From: an uncultured Prevotella sp.
Lineage (GTDB): Bacteria; Bacteroidota; Bacteroidia; Bacteroidales; Bacteroidaceae
Direction of reading: 5' to 3'
DNA: 48,382 nt
Assembly (NCBI GenBank): GCA_900315035.1
Contig: OMXO01000014.1
Span: forward strand, 1 to 48,382
Made by a program: the position numbers and the translations under genes
Part shown: positions 1 to 7,654 of the stretch, in pieces
How the letters are laid out: every line of letters begins with the position of its first letter
Position numbering within the stretch: the stretch's first letter is position 1
The notes under the pieces: model-generated
The model's database searches: none
The model's input: only the letters and a program-made list of their open reading frames with translations
What the model was told of the DNA's origin: nothing

Positions 1-148
1 TTAGATTTCGAATAGTCTTTTTCCTCTGTGAAGAGCATAGATTTATTATTGTGATTATTAAAGCTTAGATTTGAAGGAATCCAGCGGGGTTCCATGTTTT
101 GCAACACATTTATTATAGTTTTAGTTATAACCTATAATCAATACCACG

Positions 149-179
149 GTTCTGGGGAAAAACTCCCCAGAACTTTTTT
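149..179 (+). terminator. Rho-independent terminator
   Basis: A 9-bp perfect stem (GTTCTGGGG paired with CCCCAGAAC) with a 7-nt loop is followed directly by six T residues. It probably ends transcription of a gene that lies left of the window. Confidence 0.8.
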
Positions 180-238
180 GTTGTAGTGGGGTATATCCTA
201 TAAGTAGAACTTCAGTATGTTTTTTGTTTAAACGCATA

Positions 239-270
239 CAAGGCCCGCATCACTGCGAGCCTTGCATGTT
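239..270 (+). terminator. Second hairpin, possible backup terminator
   Basis: The arms AAGGC-CGCA and TGCG-GCCTT pair with one mismatch around a TCAC loop, followed by a mixed T-rich tail (GCATGTTTCTT). The T-tract is weaker than in the hairpin 60 bp upstream, so this may be a backup terminator or simply an RNA 3'-end structure. Confidence 0.4.
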
Positions 271-375
271 TCTTACAAACCAATAAACCTAAAACAATAT
301 GGAATAAAAACAAACAACTTATGTGTGTCGTATGAAATAAATCTATGACTTTTATTTCCGCAAGCCTTGCGAGAA

Positions 376-407
376 TTTGGAAGTATGGGGATTGTTTTGT
401 AACTTTG
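376..407 (+). promoter_or_regulatory. Bacteroidota promoter of ftsZ operon
   Basis: TTTG at 376-379 and TAACTTTG at 400-407 are separated by 20 bp, matching the Bacteroidota -33/-7 consensus TTTG-N19-21-TAnnTTTG. The ftsZ ATG lies 25 bp downstream, so ftsZ has its own promoter and is not simply the tail of an ftsQ-ftsA transcript. Confidence 0.8.
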
Positions 408-432
408 CCCCAGAAAAAACAAACAGTGAATT

Positions 433-1731
433 ATGGGAGAGGATACAATACCGTTTTTTGAGGATGAGATCAAGGATACGATGCAGGGCATCATCAAGGT
501 TGTTGGCGTTGGTGGTGGTGGCTGCAACGCTGTACGAAATATGTGTAAGGAAGGTGTGGAGGGCGTTTCCTTTGCTGCCTGTAACACGGACAGTCAGTCG
601 CTGAAGGGCTCCCCTGTGCCTGTGAAGCTTCTGATGGGTGAAGGTCTGGGAGCTGGTGGTGATCCTGAAATCGGCAAGTCTGAGGCAGAAAAGAGTCTGG
701 ACTCTCTCAAGAAGATATTGAGCGACGGTACTAAGATGGTGTTTATCACTGCCAGTATGGGTGGTGGTACGGGCACTGGCTCTGCACCTGTTGTGGCCAA
801 GGTGGCTAAGGATCTGAATCTGCTGACGATAGGTGTAGTGACGATTCCTTTCTATTTCGAGAAGAAGCAGAAGATAGTCAAGGCCCTGAAGGGTGTTGAC
901 GAATTGAAAAAATATGTGGATGCCATCTTGATTATTAATAATGAACGCCTGTGTGATGTGTATTCCGACTCTGATATCTCACTGAAAGAGGCATTCGGCA
1001 GGGCTGATAATATCTTGAAGGATGCCGTGAAGGGCATATCGGAACTGATCACCGTGCACAGCGAGGGCTCTATCAATCTTGACTTCCGTGATGTGGAAGC
1101 AACGATGAAGGATGGAGGAGGAGCTATCATGGCGATGGGGCGAGCCAGTGGTGATCATCGGGTAGAGAAAGCGATTCTTGATGCGCTGAATTCCCCGTTG
1201 CTCTATGGCAATGATATCGGCAAGGCCAAGCGTATTCTCTTTAATATCTATGCCAGCGAGGAGCATCCTATCTTTGTCAGAGAGATGCAGGAGATAGATG
1301 ATTTCTTCGATCAGTTGGACCCGAATATCAGTGTTATCTGGGGTACTTCTACGGATGACTCCCTTGGCGAAGATGCCAAGGTGACGATTCTGGCTACGGG
1401 TTTGGAGGACGATATGCGCAAGGAGGTGAAATCGGATGTGCATCGTACGGATGATGAGTTCTATGAGGACCTGATACCGCTGCTCTATAAGCCTGCCAAG
1501 AAGCCAACCCCAGCCAAGGTTCTTGTTCAGGAACCTATTTTTGAGGTGGCTCCAGTCATTGAGCCGGAGCCTGCTCAGGAGGAGCCAAAGGCTGAAGAAC
1601 CCAAGGTAGAGGAGCCAAAGGCAGAGGAGCCAAAGGAAGAGGAATACAAGGGAGAGATCATGACTGAGGCGCCTACGGTGAGCAGACTGAAGTCGTGGTT
1701 GAATAACATTATGAAGGACGTGATTGAATGA
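433..1731 (+). CDS. ftsZ: Cell division GTPase FtsZ (solitary, divergent copy)
   Basis: Tubulin-like GTPase that polymerises into the cytoplasmic division ring. The GTP-binding signature GGGTGTGS lies at residues 110-117, and the catalytic T7 loop is NLDFRD at about 215-220. GTPase and activation domains therefore look intact. Between NTDSQSL and GLGAGG the loop is about four residues shorter than in E. coli FtsZ. The C-terminal linker (about 360-410) is built from EEPK/AEEPKV repeats and ends in an amphipathic segment (SRLKSWLNNIMKDVIE) that does not resemble the usual FtsA/ZipA-binding tail. Neither ftsQ nor ftsA precedes it. The next gene overlaps the stop by four bases (ATGA). It could be the only FtsZ or a second paralogue; FtsZ identity is certain, the role is less so. 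Confidence 0.93.
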   Translation: MGEDTIPFFEDEIKDTMQGIIKVVGVGGGGCNAVRNMCKEGVEGVSFAACNTDSQSLKGSPVPVKLLMGEGLGAGGDPEIGKSEAEKSLDSLKKILSDGTKMVFITASMGGGTGTGSAPVVAKVAKDLNLLTIGVVTIPFYFEKKQKIVKALKGVDELKKYVDAILIINNERLCDVYSDSDISLKEAFGRADNILKDAVKGISELITVHSEGSINLDFRDVEATMKDGGGAIMAMGRASGDHRVEKAILDALNSPLLYGNDIGKAKRILFNIYASEEHPIFVREMQEIDDFFDQLDPNISVIWGTSTDDSLGEDAKVTILATGLEDDMRKEVKSDVHRTDDEFYEDLIPLLYKPAKKPTPAKVLVQEPIFEVAPVIEPEPAQEEPKAEEPKVEEPKAEEPKEEEYKGEIMTEAPTVSRLKSWLNNIMKDVIE

Positions 1732-2348
1732 ATGAGTTGCTGACACCAGAGGAACGGGCACTGGAGGTGAAAAGACTCGTGGGCCAGTTGCAGGCAGAGG
1801 GAAGGACTGACCTTTTGCTGCATGCCATAGGTGTGCCTTTGTTGGAGGAACTGAGGATAGAGGCTGCTAAAGGTAATCTGAGTCGTCTGGTCATCACGAA
1901 GGATTATCGTTTCATCTTGGAGGATGATCAGAAGGAGGTGGAGTTGCAACCTGTGCATAAGGCTGTGTATCTGCTATTCCTGGCTCATCCTGAAGGTATA
2001 GAGTTCAAGCATCTTGCAGATTATCGTGAGGAACTGACACGTTATTATATGGCCACGGCAAAGATGATGGATAAGGAGAAAATCATTGAAAGTGTGGATC
2101 ATCTGGTCAATCCTTTAGACAATGCCATCAACGAGAAATGCTCTCGTATCAAGAAAGTGTTTCTCAGCCTGATGGATGAATACTCTGCCAGCTATTACAT
2201 TATCAGCAGTCACACGCAGAAGCATTTTGCAGGCTCCAGCCGCATCTGGTATGAGCGTCTGAAAGTCGTCACTCTGCCAAGGGAACTGGTGGTTGCGGAA
2301 GAAACAAACATCGAATATGACAACATTATATTTAGCAAGACACGGTGA
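1728..2348 (+). CDS. Conserved Bacteroidota hypothetical protein
   Basis: A 206-residue soluble protein with no signal peptide or membrane segment. The middle part (about 75-130) reads as a compact helical region, with a segment like PVHKAVYLLFLAHPEGI followed by an acidic stretch and NEKCSRIKK; this is reminiscent of a winged-helix domain of a kind I recall in Bacteroidales hypothetical proteins. The start overlaps the ftsZ stop (ATGA), which suggests translational coupling, and the 3' end overlaps the next gene by 32 bases. I do not recognise a specific function. Membership in the ftsZ operon is a positional observation and does not by itself imply a division role. Confidence 0.75.
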   Translation: MNELLTPEERALEVKRLVGQLQAEGRTDLLLHAIGVPLLEELRIEAAKGNLSRLVITKDYRFILEDDQKEVELQPVHKAVYLLFLAHPEGIEFKHLADYREELTRYYMATAKMMDKEKIIESVDHLVNPLDNAINEKCSRIKKVFLSLMDEYSASYYIISSHTQKHFAGSSRIWYERLKVVTLPRELVVAEETNIEYDNIIFSKTR

Positions 2349-2823
2349 GACGGTGGATAATGCCCGTCAGATAATGCAGGGACAGACGCAGGGCGAACTG
2401 AATGAGAATGGCATCCGACAGGCTCAGGAGGTGAGCGAGGCGTGGAAAGACCGTCATCTGGACGTGGTGATAGCCAGCGACCTGAAGCGCTCTATTGACA
2501 CTGCAAGGATTATTGCGGCGCCTCATCAGCTGGAGGTTATAACGACCCCGCTGTTGAGAGAACGCGACTGGGGAGGGTTCACTGGTCTGTTTATCCCAGA
2601 TCTTAAGGGTGAGGTATGGCCCGATGATATAGAGACATTAGAAAACCTTCTTTCCAGGGCTGGCGATTTCCTCGCTTATGTCCGTGAGACATTCCCTGGA
2701 AAGAAGGTGCTGGCTGTAGGTCATGGCATCATCAACAAGGCTGTACAGGCTGTATATTATGGCAAACCGATGAACGAGGTACAGCGGATGATGAATGCCG
2801 AAGTGCGCGAGCTGGAGCTCTGA
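2317..2823 (+). CDS. Histidine phosphatase (phosphoglycerate mutase-like)
   Basis: Small member of the histidine phosphatase superfamily, which hydrolyses phosphate esters through a phospho-histidine intermediate. The catalytic RHG motif is at the N-terminus (YLARHGET), the second conserved segment is RERDWGG, and the second catalytic histidine is in VGHG. At 168 residues it is the size of CobC/PhoE-like phosphatases rather than true phosphoglycerate mutases. I chose the ATG at 2317 because it puts the RHG motif six residues from the start, as is usual; an upstream in-frame ATG at 2293 would add eight unconserved residues. It overlaps the upstream gene by 32 bases and ends two bases before the convergent gene. 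The substrate cannot be told from sequence. Confidence 0.85.
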   Translation: MTTLYLARHGETVDNARQIMQGQTQGELNENGIRQAQEVSEAWKDRHLDVVIASDLKRSIDTARIIAAPHQLEVITTPLLRERDWGGFTGLFIPDLKGEVWPDDIETLENLLSRAGDFLAYVRETFPGKKVLAVGHGIINKAVQAVYYGKPMNEVQRMMNAEVRELEL

Positions 2824-2825
2824 GC

Positions 2826-3866
2826 TTATCGGCGTCCGCCAAGTCCTCCGCCATGTCCGTGTGAGCCTCCGCCACCGTGTGAGCCACCCCCGAATGAACC
2901 GCCACCGCTGTGAGATCCTCCTCCGAATGAGCCACCGCTGCGGGTTCCGCTGAATGAGCCGTTGCTGCGAGAACCACCAAAGGAACCACTGCGCGAGGTG
3001 CTGCTGCTGGAGCTGCTGCCGAAGTTAACGCTGCGCCCTCTGTCGATAGAGCGATTCTGCCCAAAGCTCTGGTTGCGCTGGGTGTTTACGTTACCCTCGA
3101 AGCGCGAGATGCTTGACGAACGGTCGCGTCCACCGCTGAAATTTCCACCGCCGCTGTAGCCTCCGCCGCTATTACGGTTTACATCACCACCATTATTACG
3201 GTTGCCATCGTATCTGCGATTATTGTCGTAGTTGCGATTGCCTTCATATCTGCGATTGCTGTCGTAGTTGCGATTGCCTTCAAGTCTGCGGCGACTGTCA
3301 TGATTGCCCGTGATGCGGGTAGAACTGTTGCGCGATCCTCTGAAGTCACCACGGTTCCAACGGTCGTGCATGCCGATATGCTCTCTGCGTGGCGCACGGT
3401 AGAAGTTGGAGTGGCCATGATAGTAGCCGCGCCCTCCGTGAACGTGCCAGGCATGACCGCCACGATAGGTGGCATAGAAATGCGGACGTCCGAAGAAGAA
3501 ATAGTCACGACGCGGGTAGTAGCGATAGATACCGAAGTGCCAGTAGCCTGCCTCCCAGTAAAGGGGACGATAGAAATAGGTGGCTGCAATGAAGGCGCTC
3601 CACTGCCAGTCGAGGAGCACATAGCTCAGGTCGAGGTTGCGGCGCTCCCAGTAGGTGCCAAATACATCGCTACGGCCTGTTACGCCCATCAGATAGTCGA
3701 GGTTGATTTCGTATGCAGCTTCGTACTGTTCGTCTGTCAGGTTCAGCTCATACGCCATCTTGTCAGTGAGGAACAGGGCCTCGTTGCGAGCCTGTTCATA
3801 GCTCATGGCGCTTGCGGTGACGCTGAGCGTCAGCATGGTCATCAGTGCGAAAAACATCTTCTTCAT
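2826..3866 (-). CDS. Secreted Gly/Ser/Asn/Arg-rich repeat protein
   Basis: A 346-residue exported protein. The N-terminus is a signal peptide (MKKMFFALMTMLTLSVTASA), and the ATG at 3866 is chosen because it starts that peptide; an upstream ATG at 3938 would bury it. After the signal comes a helical acidic segment (about 20-60), then a Trp/Tyr-rich segment (about 60-130), then a His/Arg-rich stretch. Three 12-residue repeats of the type RRYEGNRNYDNN follow, and a long Gly/Ser-rich tail ends in GGGSHGHGGGLGGRR. I recognise no enzyme domain. Such tails suggest an envelope or matrix protein that binds polysaccharide or nucleic acid, but that is inference. It is convergent with the phosphatase gene with only two bases between them. 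Confidence 0.72.
   Translation of the reverse strand: MKKMFFALMTMLTLSVTASAMSYEQARNEALFLTDKMAYELNLTDEQYEAAYEINLDYLMGVTGRSDVFGTYWERRNLDLSYVLLDWQWSAFIAATYFYRPLYWEAGYWHFGIYRYYPRRDYFFFGRPHFYATYRGGHAWHVHGGRGYYHGHSNFYRAPRREHIGMHDRWNRGDFRGSRNSSTRITGNHDSRRRLEGNRNYDSNRRYEGNRNYDNNRRYDGNRNNGGDVNRNSGGGYSGGGNFSGGRDRSSSISRFEGNVNTQRNQSFGQNRSIDRGRSVNFGSSSSSSTSRSGSFGGSRSNGSFSGTRSGGSFGGGSHSGGGSFGGGSHGGGGSHGHGGGLGGRR
3183..3290 (-). repeat. Three tandem 36-bp repeats within a coding region
   Basis: Three in-frame 36-bp units (3183-3218, 3219-3254, 3255-3290) encode RRYDGNRNNGGD, RRYEGNRNYDNN and RRLEGNRNYDSN in reverse genomic order. The two right-hand units are nearly identical at DNA level, so copy number could change by slippage without breaking the frame. 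Confidence 0.8.
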
Positions 3867-3984
3867 AATCGTATCATTTTTATCTGTTTGACATTCGTTG
3901 AGTTGATTCACGATGCAAAGAAACAACAAATCCTGCAAACCGTGGGTTTCTTGACAGAAAATGATGGTGAAGAAGGGCTCTCGC

Positions 3985-4362
3985 TTAGTACTTGTCGAAG
4001 CTCCAGATCTGACTGTTCTTGCTGACTATCAGTTTGTCGGAGGTGAGCGACTCTATCTTGACGCGTATGTTGCTGAAGGGCTTGAAACCAAACGACTTTT
4101 CGACAATGGCTGTATCGAGGGGAGTGCCTTCGATGGAATAACATTGGATGAAAAGACTGTCGCCCTGACGCTGGAAATTGCCATACACATCGCCTTTGTC
4201 GAGGCTCTGAAGCCAGGTGATAGCGCCTGAGAAACTGATATAGTTGGTTTGAGAGCCTGCCATGCGCCACTGTCCGAACAGATCGCCCGCCTCTCGTCCT
4301 TCCTGGCAGGCTGTCAGGAACAGGCTGGCCATCAGGATGACTGACTTAAAGAATCTTGCCAT
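3985..4362 (-). CDS. Small lipoprotein, lipocalin-like
   Basis: A 125-residue lipoprotein with a lipobox LTAC at residues 16-19 (MARFFKSVILMASLFLTAC), so the mature protein starts at the cysteine and is lipid-anchored. The rest begins GQWRMAGSQTNYISF, reminiscent of the lipocalin-like domain found in Bacteroidota lipoproteins, and continues as alternating beta-strand-like segments. I chose the ATG at 4362 because it places the lipobox correctly; the frame extends to 4401. It overlaps the 3' end of the upstream Wzi-like gene by 17 bases and so is probably the last gene of the exopolysaccharide operon. It may assist export or anchoring of the polymer; no direct evidence shows this. Confidence 0.75.
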   Translation of the reverse strand: MARFFKSVILMASLFLTACQEGREAGDLFGQWRMAGSQTNYISFSGAITWLQSLDKGDVYGNFQRQGDSLFIQCYSIEGTPLDTAIVEKSFGFKPFSNIRVKIESLTSDKLIVSKNSQIWSFDKY

Positions 4363-5845
4363 GATAACCGATTTTGAAATTGAATGTTGAACAGTCGCCA
4401 AAGGTGTTGCCCTTGTCGAAGGCGTAGGCTGCAGAGAACTGCCACGGCCCCACGCTGTAAATGCCTTGCAGCATCGCGTCGAAAGAGTGGTGCTTTTCGG
4501 CTAACGGCCTCTTATAGGTGCCCCATCCCTCGCGATAGGAACCTTTAATGAGGTAGGAGAGACGGTCTGTCAACTCACCGTTGATGCCCAGATGCCAGGC
4601 TCTCACCCGATTGTCGCTGAAACGTGTGAAGCCGTCTTTATTATAAATAGGTGAGAGGATGAGCGGATTGCCAGGAGTCATGCCGTAGTGGGCATAACTG
4701 TCGTAGAACATGTGATTATAGTAGTCGTCGTCGCCAACTACCAGATCGGTAATCTGGCTGCGTATGGGTTCTGGATGGTCGCCGCTGTCCCAGTGAAGAG
4801 GACCCGACTGGTTGGTGCTTTGGAAGTACTCGAATACGGCGCCGCGCACATACTGGCGACCTGAGGTGTGATTATGATATTGCACGCCCCACAGCCCGTC
4901 CCAGCCGTTGCTCTTGCGTATGCCAGAGCCGTCTTCGAAGATGTCGTCGAGATAGGCTTGCAGTTGATGCTGCTTGTTGATGTTCCAGCCCAGTTGTACT
5001 GTCATCGAGCCGAGGTGATTGCCATAGACCCAGTCTTCGGGTGAATCGTTGTTGTAGTAGTTGTTGTCGCCCAAGGGCAGTATCACGTTCCAGAATGCCT
5101 TCAGATTGGTGGGTTTCTCTCTGGCGGTCAATATACCGTCGATGAGGCTGTGGTTAGTACCTCCGAACTGTGCCACGTGTTCTATTCCGATCATGACGAA
5201 GAAGCGCTTGGTGGGGTTCGTGCGGAAGTAGAGATGCTTCTGATGGTAATAGGCCCCTGTGGTGTACATCTTATTGATGTCGCTTGCCTGACGGTAGCGG
5301 TCTTCGCGATAGCCACTGTCGAGGAACTTGCCGTAGCCGAAATCGAAGTTCATCTGCACCCATTCTCTGGTGAACGGGATGTTCCAGAAACCATTGGTAC
5401 CTACATGAATCTGTGGAATGGGCTTGGCGTTGGTACCCTTTGTAAACGAACCGCTGGAGAGGAGGTTGTCGCGTATCACCTGCTGATGCTCACGAGCGCC
5501 CACTTCGAGAAAGAATGATTTCCACGACAGGTTGGCATAGCACTGCTGCAGATAGAACTTGTGGTCGGCATGGAGCGAGGCGACGAGATCGACCGTTCCT
5601 GACAGTTTCCAGTCGTTGGACAATTGGTGCTCGATGTTGACGGCTCCACGCAGATAGGCGGTGTTAGGTCTTGTGGCTAACACATGGTGGCGATTAGCCG
5701 TCAGTTGCGACGCCGTATAGTTGCCTGTGCCCACAGCGGTCTCTGCCGTCAGGTCGTAGGTGATCCTGGTGGCAAGTGTGTCCTGAGCCTTTACGGCAGT
5801 GGGGAGCAGCATGAGGATTGACAGAATGTGATATTTGTATTTCAT
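4346..5845 (-). CDS. Wzi-like capsule assembly outer-membrane protein
   Basis: A 499-residue outer-membrane beta-barrel of the capsule assembly Wzi family. The signal peptide is MKYKYHILSILMLLPTAVKA, cleaved before QDT. The remainder shows the alternating aromatic pattern of a barrel, with segments such as FFLEVGAREHQQVIRDNLLS and the Gly/Tyr-rich strands typical of this family. In E. coli, Wzi is an outer-membrane lectin that organises capsule at the cell surface; Bacteroidota homologues lie in polysaccharide loci, as here. The long N-terminal extension to 6049 is not used because it runs antiparallel to the phosphoglycosyl transferase gene in another frame. It lies 22 bases downstream of the phosphoglycosyl transferase stop. 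Confidence 0.85.
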   Translation of the reverse strand: MKYKYHILSILMLLPTAVKAQDTLATRITYDLTAETAVGTGNYTASQLTANRHHVLATRPNTAYLRGAVNIEHQLSNDWKLSGTVDLVASLHADHKFYLQQCYANLSWKSFFLEVGAREHQQVIRDNLLSSGSFTKGTNAKPIPQIHVGTNGFWNIPFTREWVQMNFDFGYGKFLDSGYREDRYRQASDINKMYTTGAYYHQKHLYFRTNPTKRFFVMIGIEHVAQFGGTNHSLIDGILTAREKPTNLKAFWNVILPLGDNNYYNNDSPEDWVYGNHLGSMTVQLGWNINKQHQLQAYLDDIFEDGSGIRKSNGWDGLWGVQYHNHTSGRQYVRGAVFEYFQSTNQSGPLHWDSGDHPEPIRSQITDLVVGDDDYYNHMFYDSYAHYGMTPGNPLILSPIYNKDGFTRFSDNRVRAWHLGINGELTDRLSYLIKGSYREGWGTYKRPLAEKHHSFDAMLQGIYSVGPWQFSAAYAFDKGNTFGDCSTFNFKIGYHGKIL

Positions 5846-5867
5846 ATCATGTTCGTTAGTCTGATGA

Positions 5868-6464
5868 TTAGAATATTTTGCCTGAGATGATGTCGGCGAA
5901 TGTCTTCCAGAGAATCTTCGCGTCCATCCATAGCGACTGATGTTCCAGATAGTAGAGATCCATCTCCAGACGTACCAGCATCTTGTCGAGGGTATTGGTG
6001 TATCCGTTCTTAAGCGTGGCATAACTGGTGACTCCTGGTCGCAGTGCATAGAGTCTCTCGTAACGTGGATCGCGCTGGATAATCTGCTCGATATAGTATC
6101 TGCGTTCTGGGCGCGGCCCTACGAAGGCCATATCGCCCACGAATACGTTCCACAGTTGTGGCAACTCGTCGAGATGATGGGCACGCATGAATCGCCCGAT
6201 ACGCGTCAGTCGTGGGTCGTCTTCCTGTTGGAGCAGTTCTTCGCCCTCTTTCTCTGCATCGACGATCATGCTGCGGAACTTATAGATGTAGAATGGTCGC
6301 CCGCCCAGTCCGATACGCTCCTGTTTGTAGATGGCAGGGCCGCCTCCCATCTTGATGATGGCCCAACACACCAGAATCAGAGGTGAGAACACCAGCAGAC
6401 AGATCGCTGCAACGACGAGGTCGATCATGCGCTTCACTCCTGAACTCCCACAGTCTGCTTTCAT
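5868..6464 (-). CDS. Initiating phosphoglycosyl transferase (PglC-like)
   Basis: Transfers a sugar phosphate from a nucleotide sugar to undecaprenyl phosphate, the first membrane step of repeat-unit assembly. At 198 residues it is only the catalytic unit of the monotopic PGT superfamily, like Campylobacter PglC, without the large N-terminal membrane domain of WcaJ/WbaP. Visible features are one N-terminal hydrophobic (re-entrant) helix, the motif KFRSM, the catalytic Asp-Glu dyad in HLDELPQLWN and the GPRPER motif. The start at 6464 overlaps the upstream glycosyltransferase stop as ATGA, so translation is coupled. It is the only initiating transferase in the locus. The sugar it uses cannot be read from sequence. 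Confidence 0.9.
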   Translation of the reverse strand: MKADCGSSGVKRMIDLVVAAICLLVFSPLILVCWAIIKMGGGPAIYKQERIGLGGRPFYIYKFRSMIVDAEKEGEELLQQEDDPRLTRIGRFMRAHHLDELPQLWNVFVGDMAFVGPRPERRYYIEQIIQRDPRYERLYALRPGVTSYATLKNGYTNTLDKMLVRLEMDLYYLEHQSLWMDAKILWKTFADIISGKIF

Positions 6465-7591
6465 TCTTCGTTGACGAGTTGGTGGAATAACTTGTCGGCT
6501 TCGCTGTTCGACTGCTCGCAGGTGAACATGTTCGTGATGCGTTCCTTGCCGGCTGCGGCATATTTCATATACAATTCCTTGTCGCCCAGCAGTTTGTCGA
6601 TGGCAGCAGCATAGGCCTTCACGTCGCCTAAGGGTACCTCTTCGCCAGTCTCGCCCTTCACGGATACCCAGTTGGCGCCAGAGCCCTCGATGGTGAAGTT
6701 GACGGGTACACAGCCGCAGAACATCGCCTCGGCGAGTGCGATGCCGAAGGCTTCCTGCTTGGTGCACGAGGGGAAGGCGAAGATGTCGGATGCGTAGTAG
6801 AAACAGCGCAGGTATTCGCTGGGCACACGGCCTATGAACTTAATGCGCTTCGAGGTTGTCGTCGCCTTCAGCCGTTCTGTCTCAGGCCCTCTGCCGCCTA
6901 TCAGTATCACGCAGTCGGACTGGATATACTTCTCTGCCTCTATCAGATAGTCGATACCCTTATAATTGGCATGGCGGCCCACGAAGAAGATGATTTTCTT
7001 ATAATGGTACTTGTGCCTGATTTCCTCGACGGTCTTTTCGTCGCCTGGCTGCCACAGGAAATCTTTCCTGATAATACCGTTGGGCAGTATCTTGGTCTTC
7101 TCGCGGAAGTTGTAGATCGGACTCGAGGGGTGGATGTAGTTAGGACTGGTGGCCAGCACCAGGTCGGCCTTCCTGAGAATCCGCTTCTCGAAGAGTCTGA
7201 TGAGCCGATAGAGCAGTCCCTTGCCCAGAATATCTGAGTGCCACAGCAACACCAGTTTCGCGTCTTTGGGCTTCAGTTTGGTCGTAATCGGGTAGAGGTA
7301 GGGGTTCGGACAGTGCAGCAGGATGATGTCGGGCTGTACCTCGTAGATAACCTTCTTGAGATAATGATAATAGGTGACGGCGATATCCTGTGTCGATATT
7401 CTCAGGGCTGGTGCGATGCGATACACCTTAACGCCGTTGATGTGATCGACACGCGTGATGCCGTCTTCGCTGAAGCAGATGATGACGTTCTCGAAGTCTG
7501 TCAGTCCGTCTGCTATATATTTGGTGACAGTCTCGATGCCGCCTTCTGCTGGATAATAATATTTGGCTATCTGGAGTAGAGTTTTCTTCAT
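6461..7591 (-). CDS. Glycosyltransferase family 4
   Basis: A cytoplasmic GT-B fold retaining glycosyltransferase. The N-terminal acceptor domain has the glycine-rich opening YYYPAEGGIETVT, and the C-terminal donor domain has GRHANYKGIDYLIEA and the nucleotide-sugar-binding E-x7-E motif EAFGIALAE. The ATG at 7591 (MKKTLLQIAKYYYP) is chosen; the frame extends two codons further to a TTG. It should add one sugar of the repeat unit to the lipid-linked intermediate. The 63 bases between its start and the upstream gene are AT-rich and show no clear promoter. Acceptor and donor sugars are unknown. Confidence 0.88.
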   Translation of the reverse strand: MKKTLLQIAKYYYPAEGGIETVTKYIADGLTDFENVIICFSEDGITRVDHINGVKVYRIAPALRISTQDIAVTYYHYLKKVIYEVQPDIILLHCPNPYLYPITTKLKPKDAKLVLLWHSDILGKGLLYRLIRLFEKRILRKADLVLATSPNYIHPSSPIYNFREKTKILPNGIIRKDFLWQPGDEKTVEEIRHKYHYKKIIFFVGRHANYKGIDYLIEAEKYIQSDCVILIGGRGPETERLKATTTSKRIKFIGRVPSEYLRCFYYASDIFAFPSCTKQEAFGIALAEAMFCGCVPVNFTIEGSGANWVSVKGETGEEVPLGDVKAYAAAIDKLLGDKELYMKYAAAGKERITNMFTCEQSNSEADKLFHQLVNEE

Positions 7592-7654
7592 CGGCAATTG
7601 CTTTAGCTGCGATTCTGTTAATACTATAACGTAAGGCTCGGTCTTTAAATTGTG

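Larger units (their letters stand above)
1..375. other. Gene-free leader of the window with two hairpins
   Basis: No reading frame longer than a few residues on either strand looks coding here. The stretch holds two hairpins (listed separately) that probably end a plus-strand gene lying left of the window, and then AT-rich sequence up to the ftsZ promoter. Nothing else is recognised. Confidence 0.5.

Noticed and set aside
979-1761. 260-codon minus-strand frame across ftsZ
   Set aside because: Shadow of the FtsZ EEPK linker and conserved GTPase region; Leu-rich product without a start context.
3300-4025. 241-codon plus-strand frame opposite the repeat protein
   Set aside because: Low-complexity Gly/Arg codons on the minus strand give stop-free complements. 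The signal peptide and repeats are in the minus frame only.
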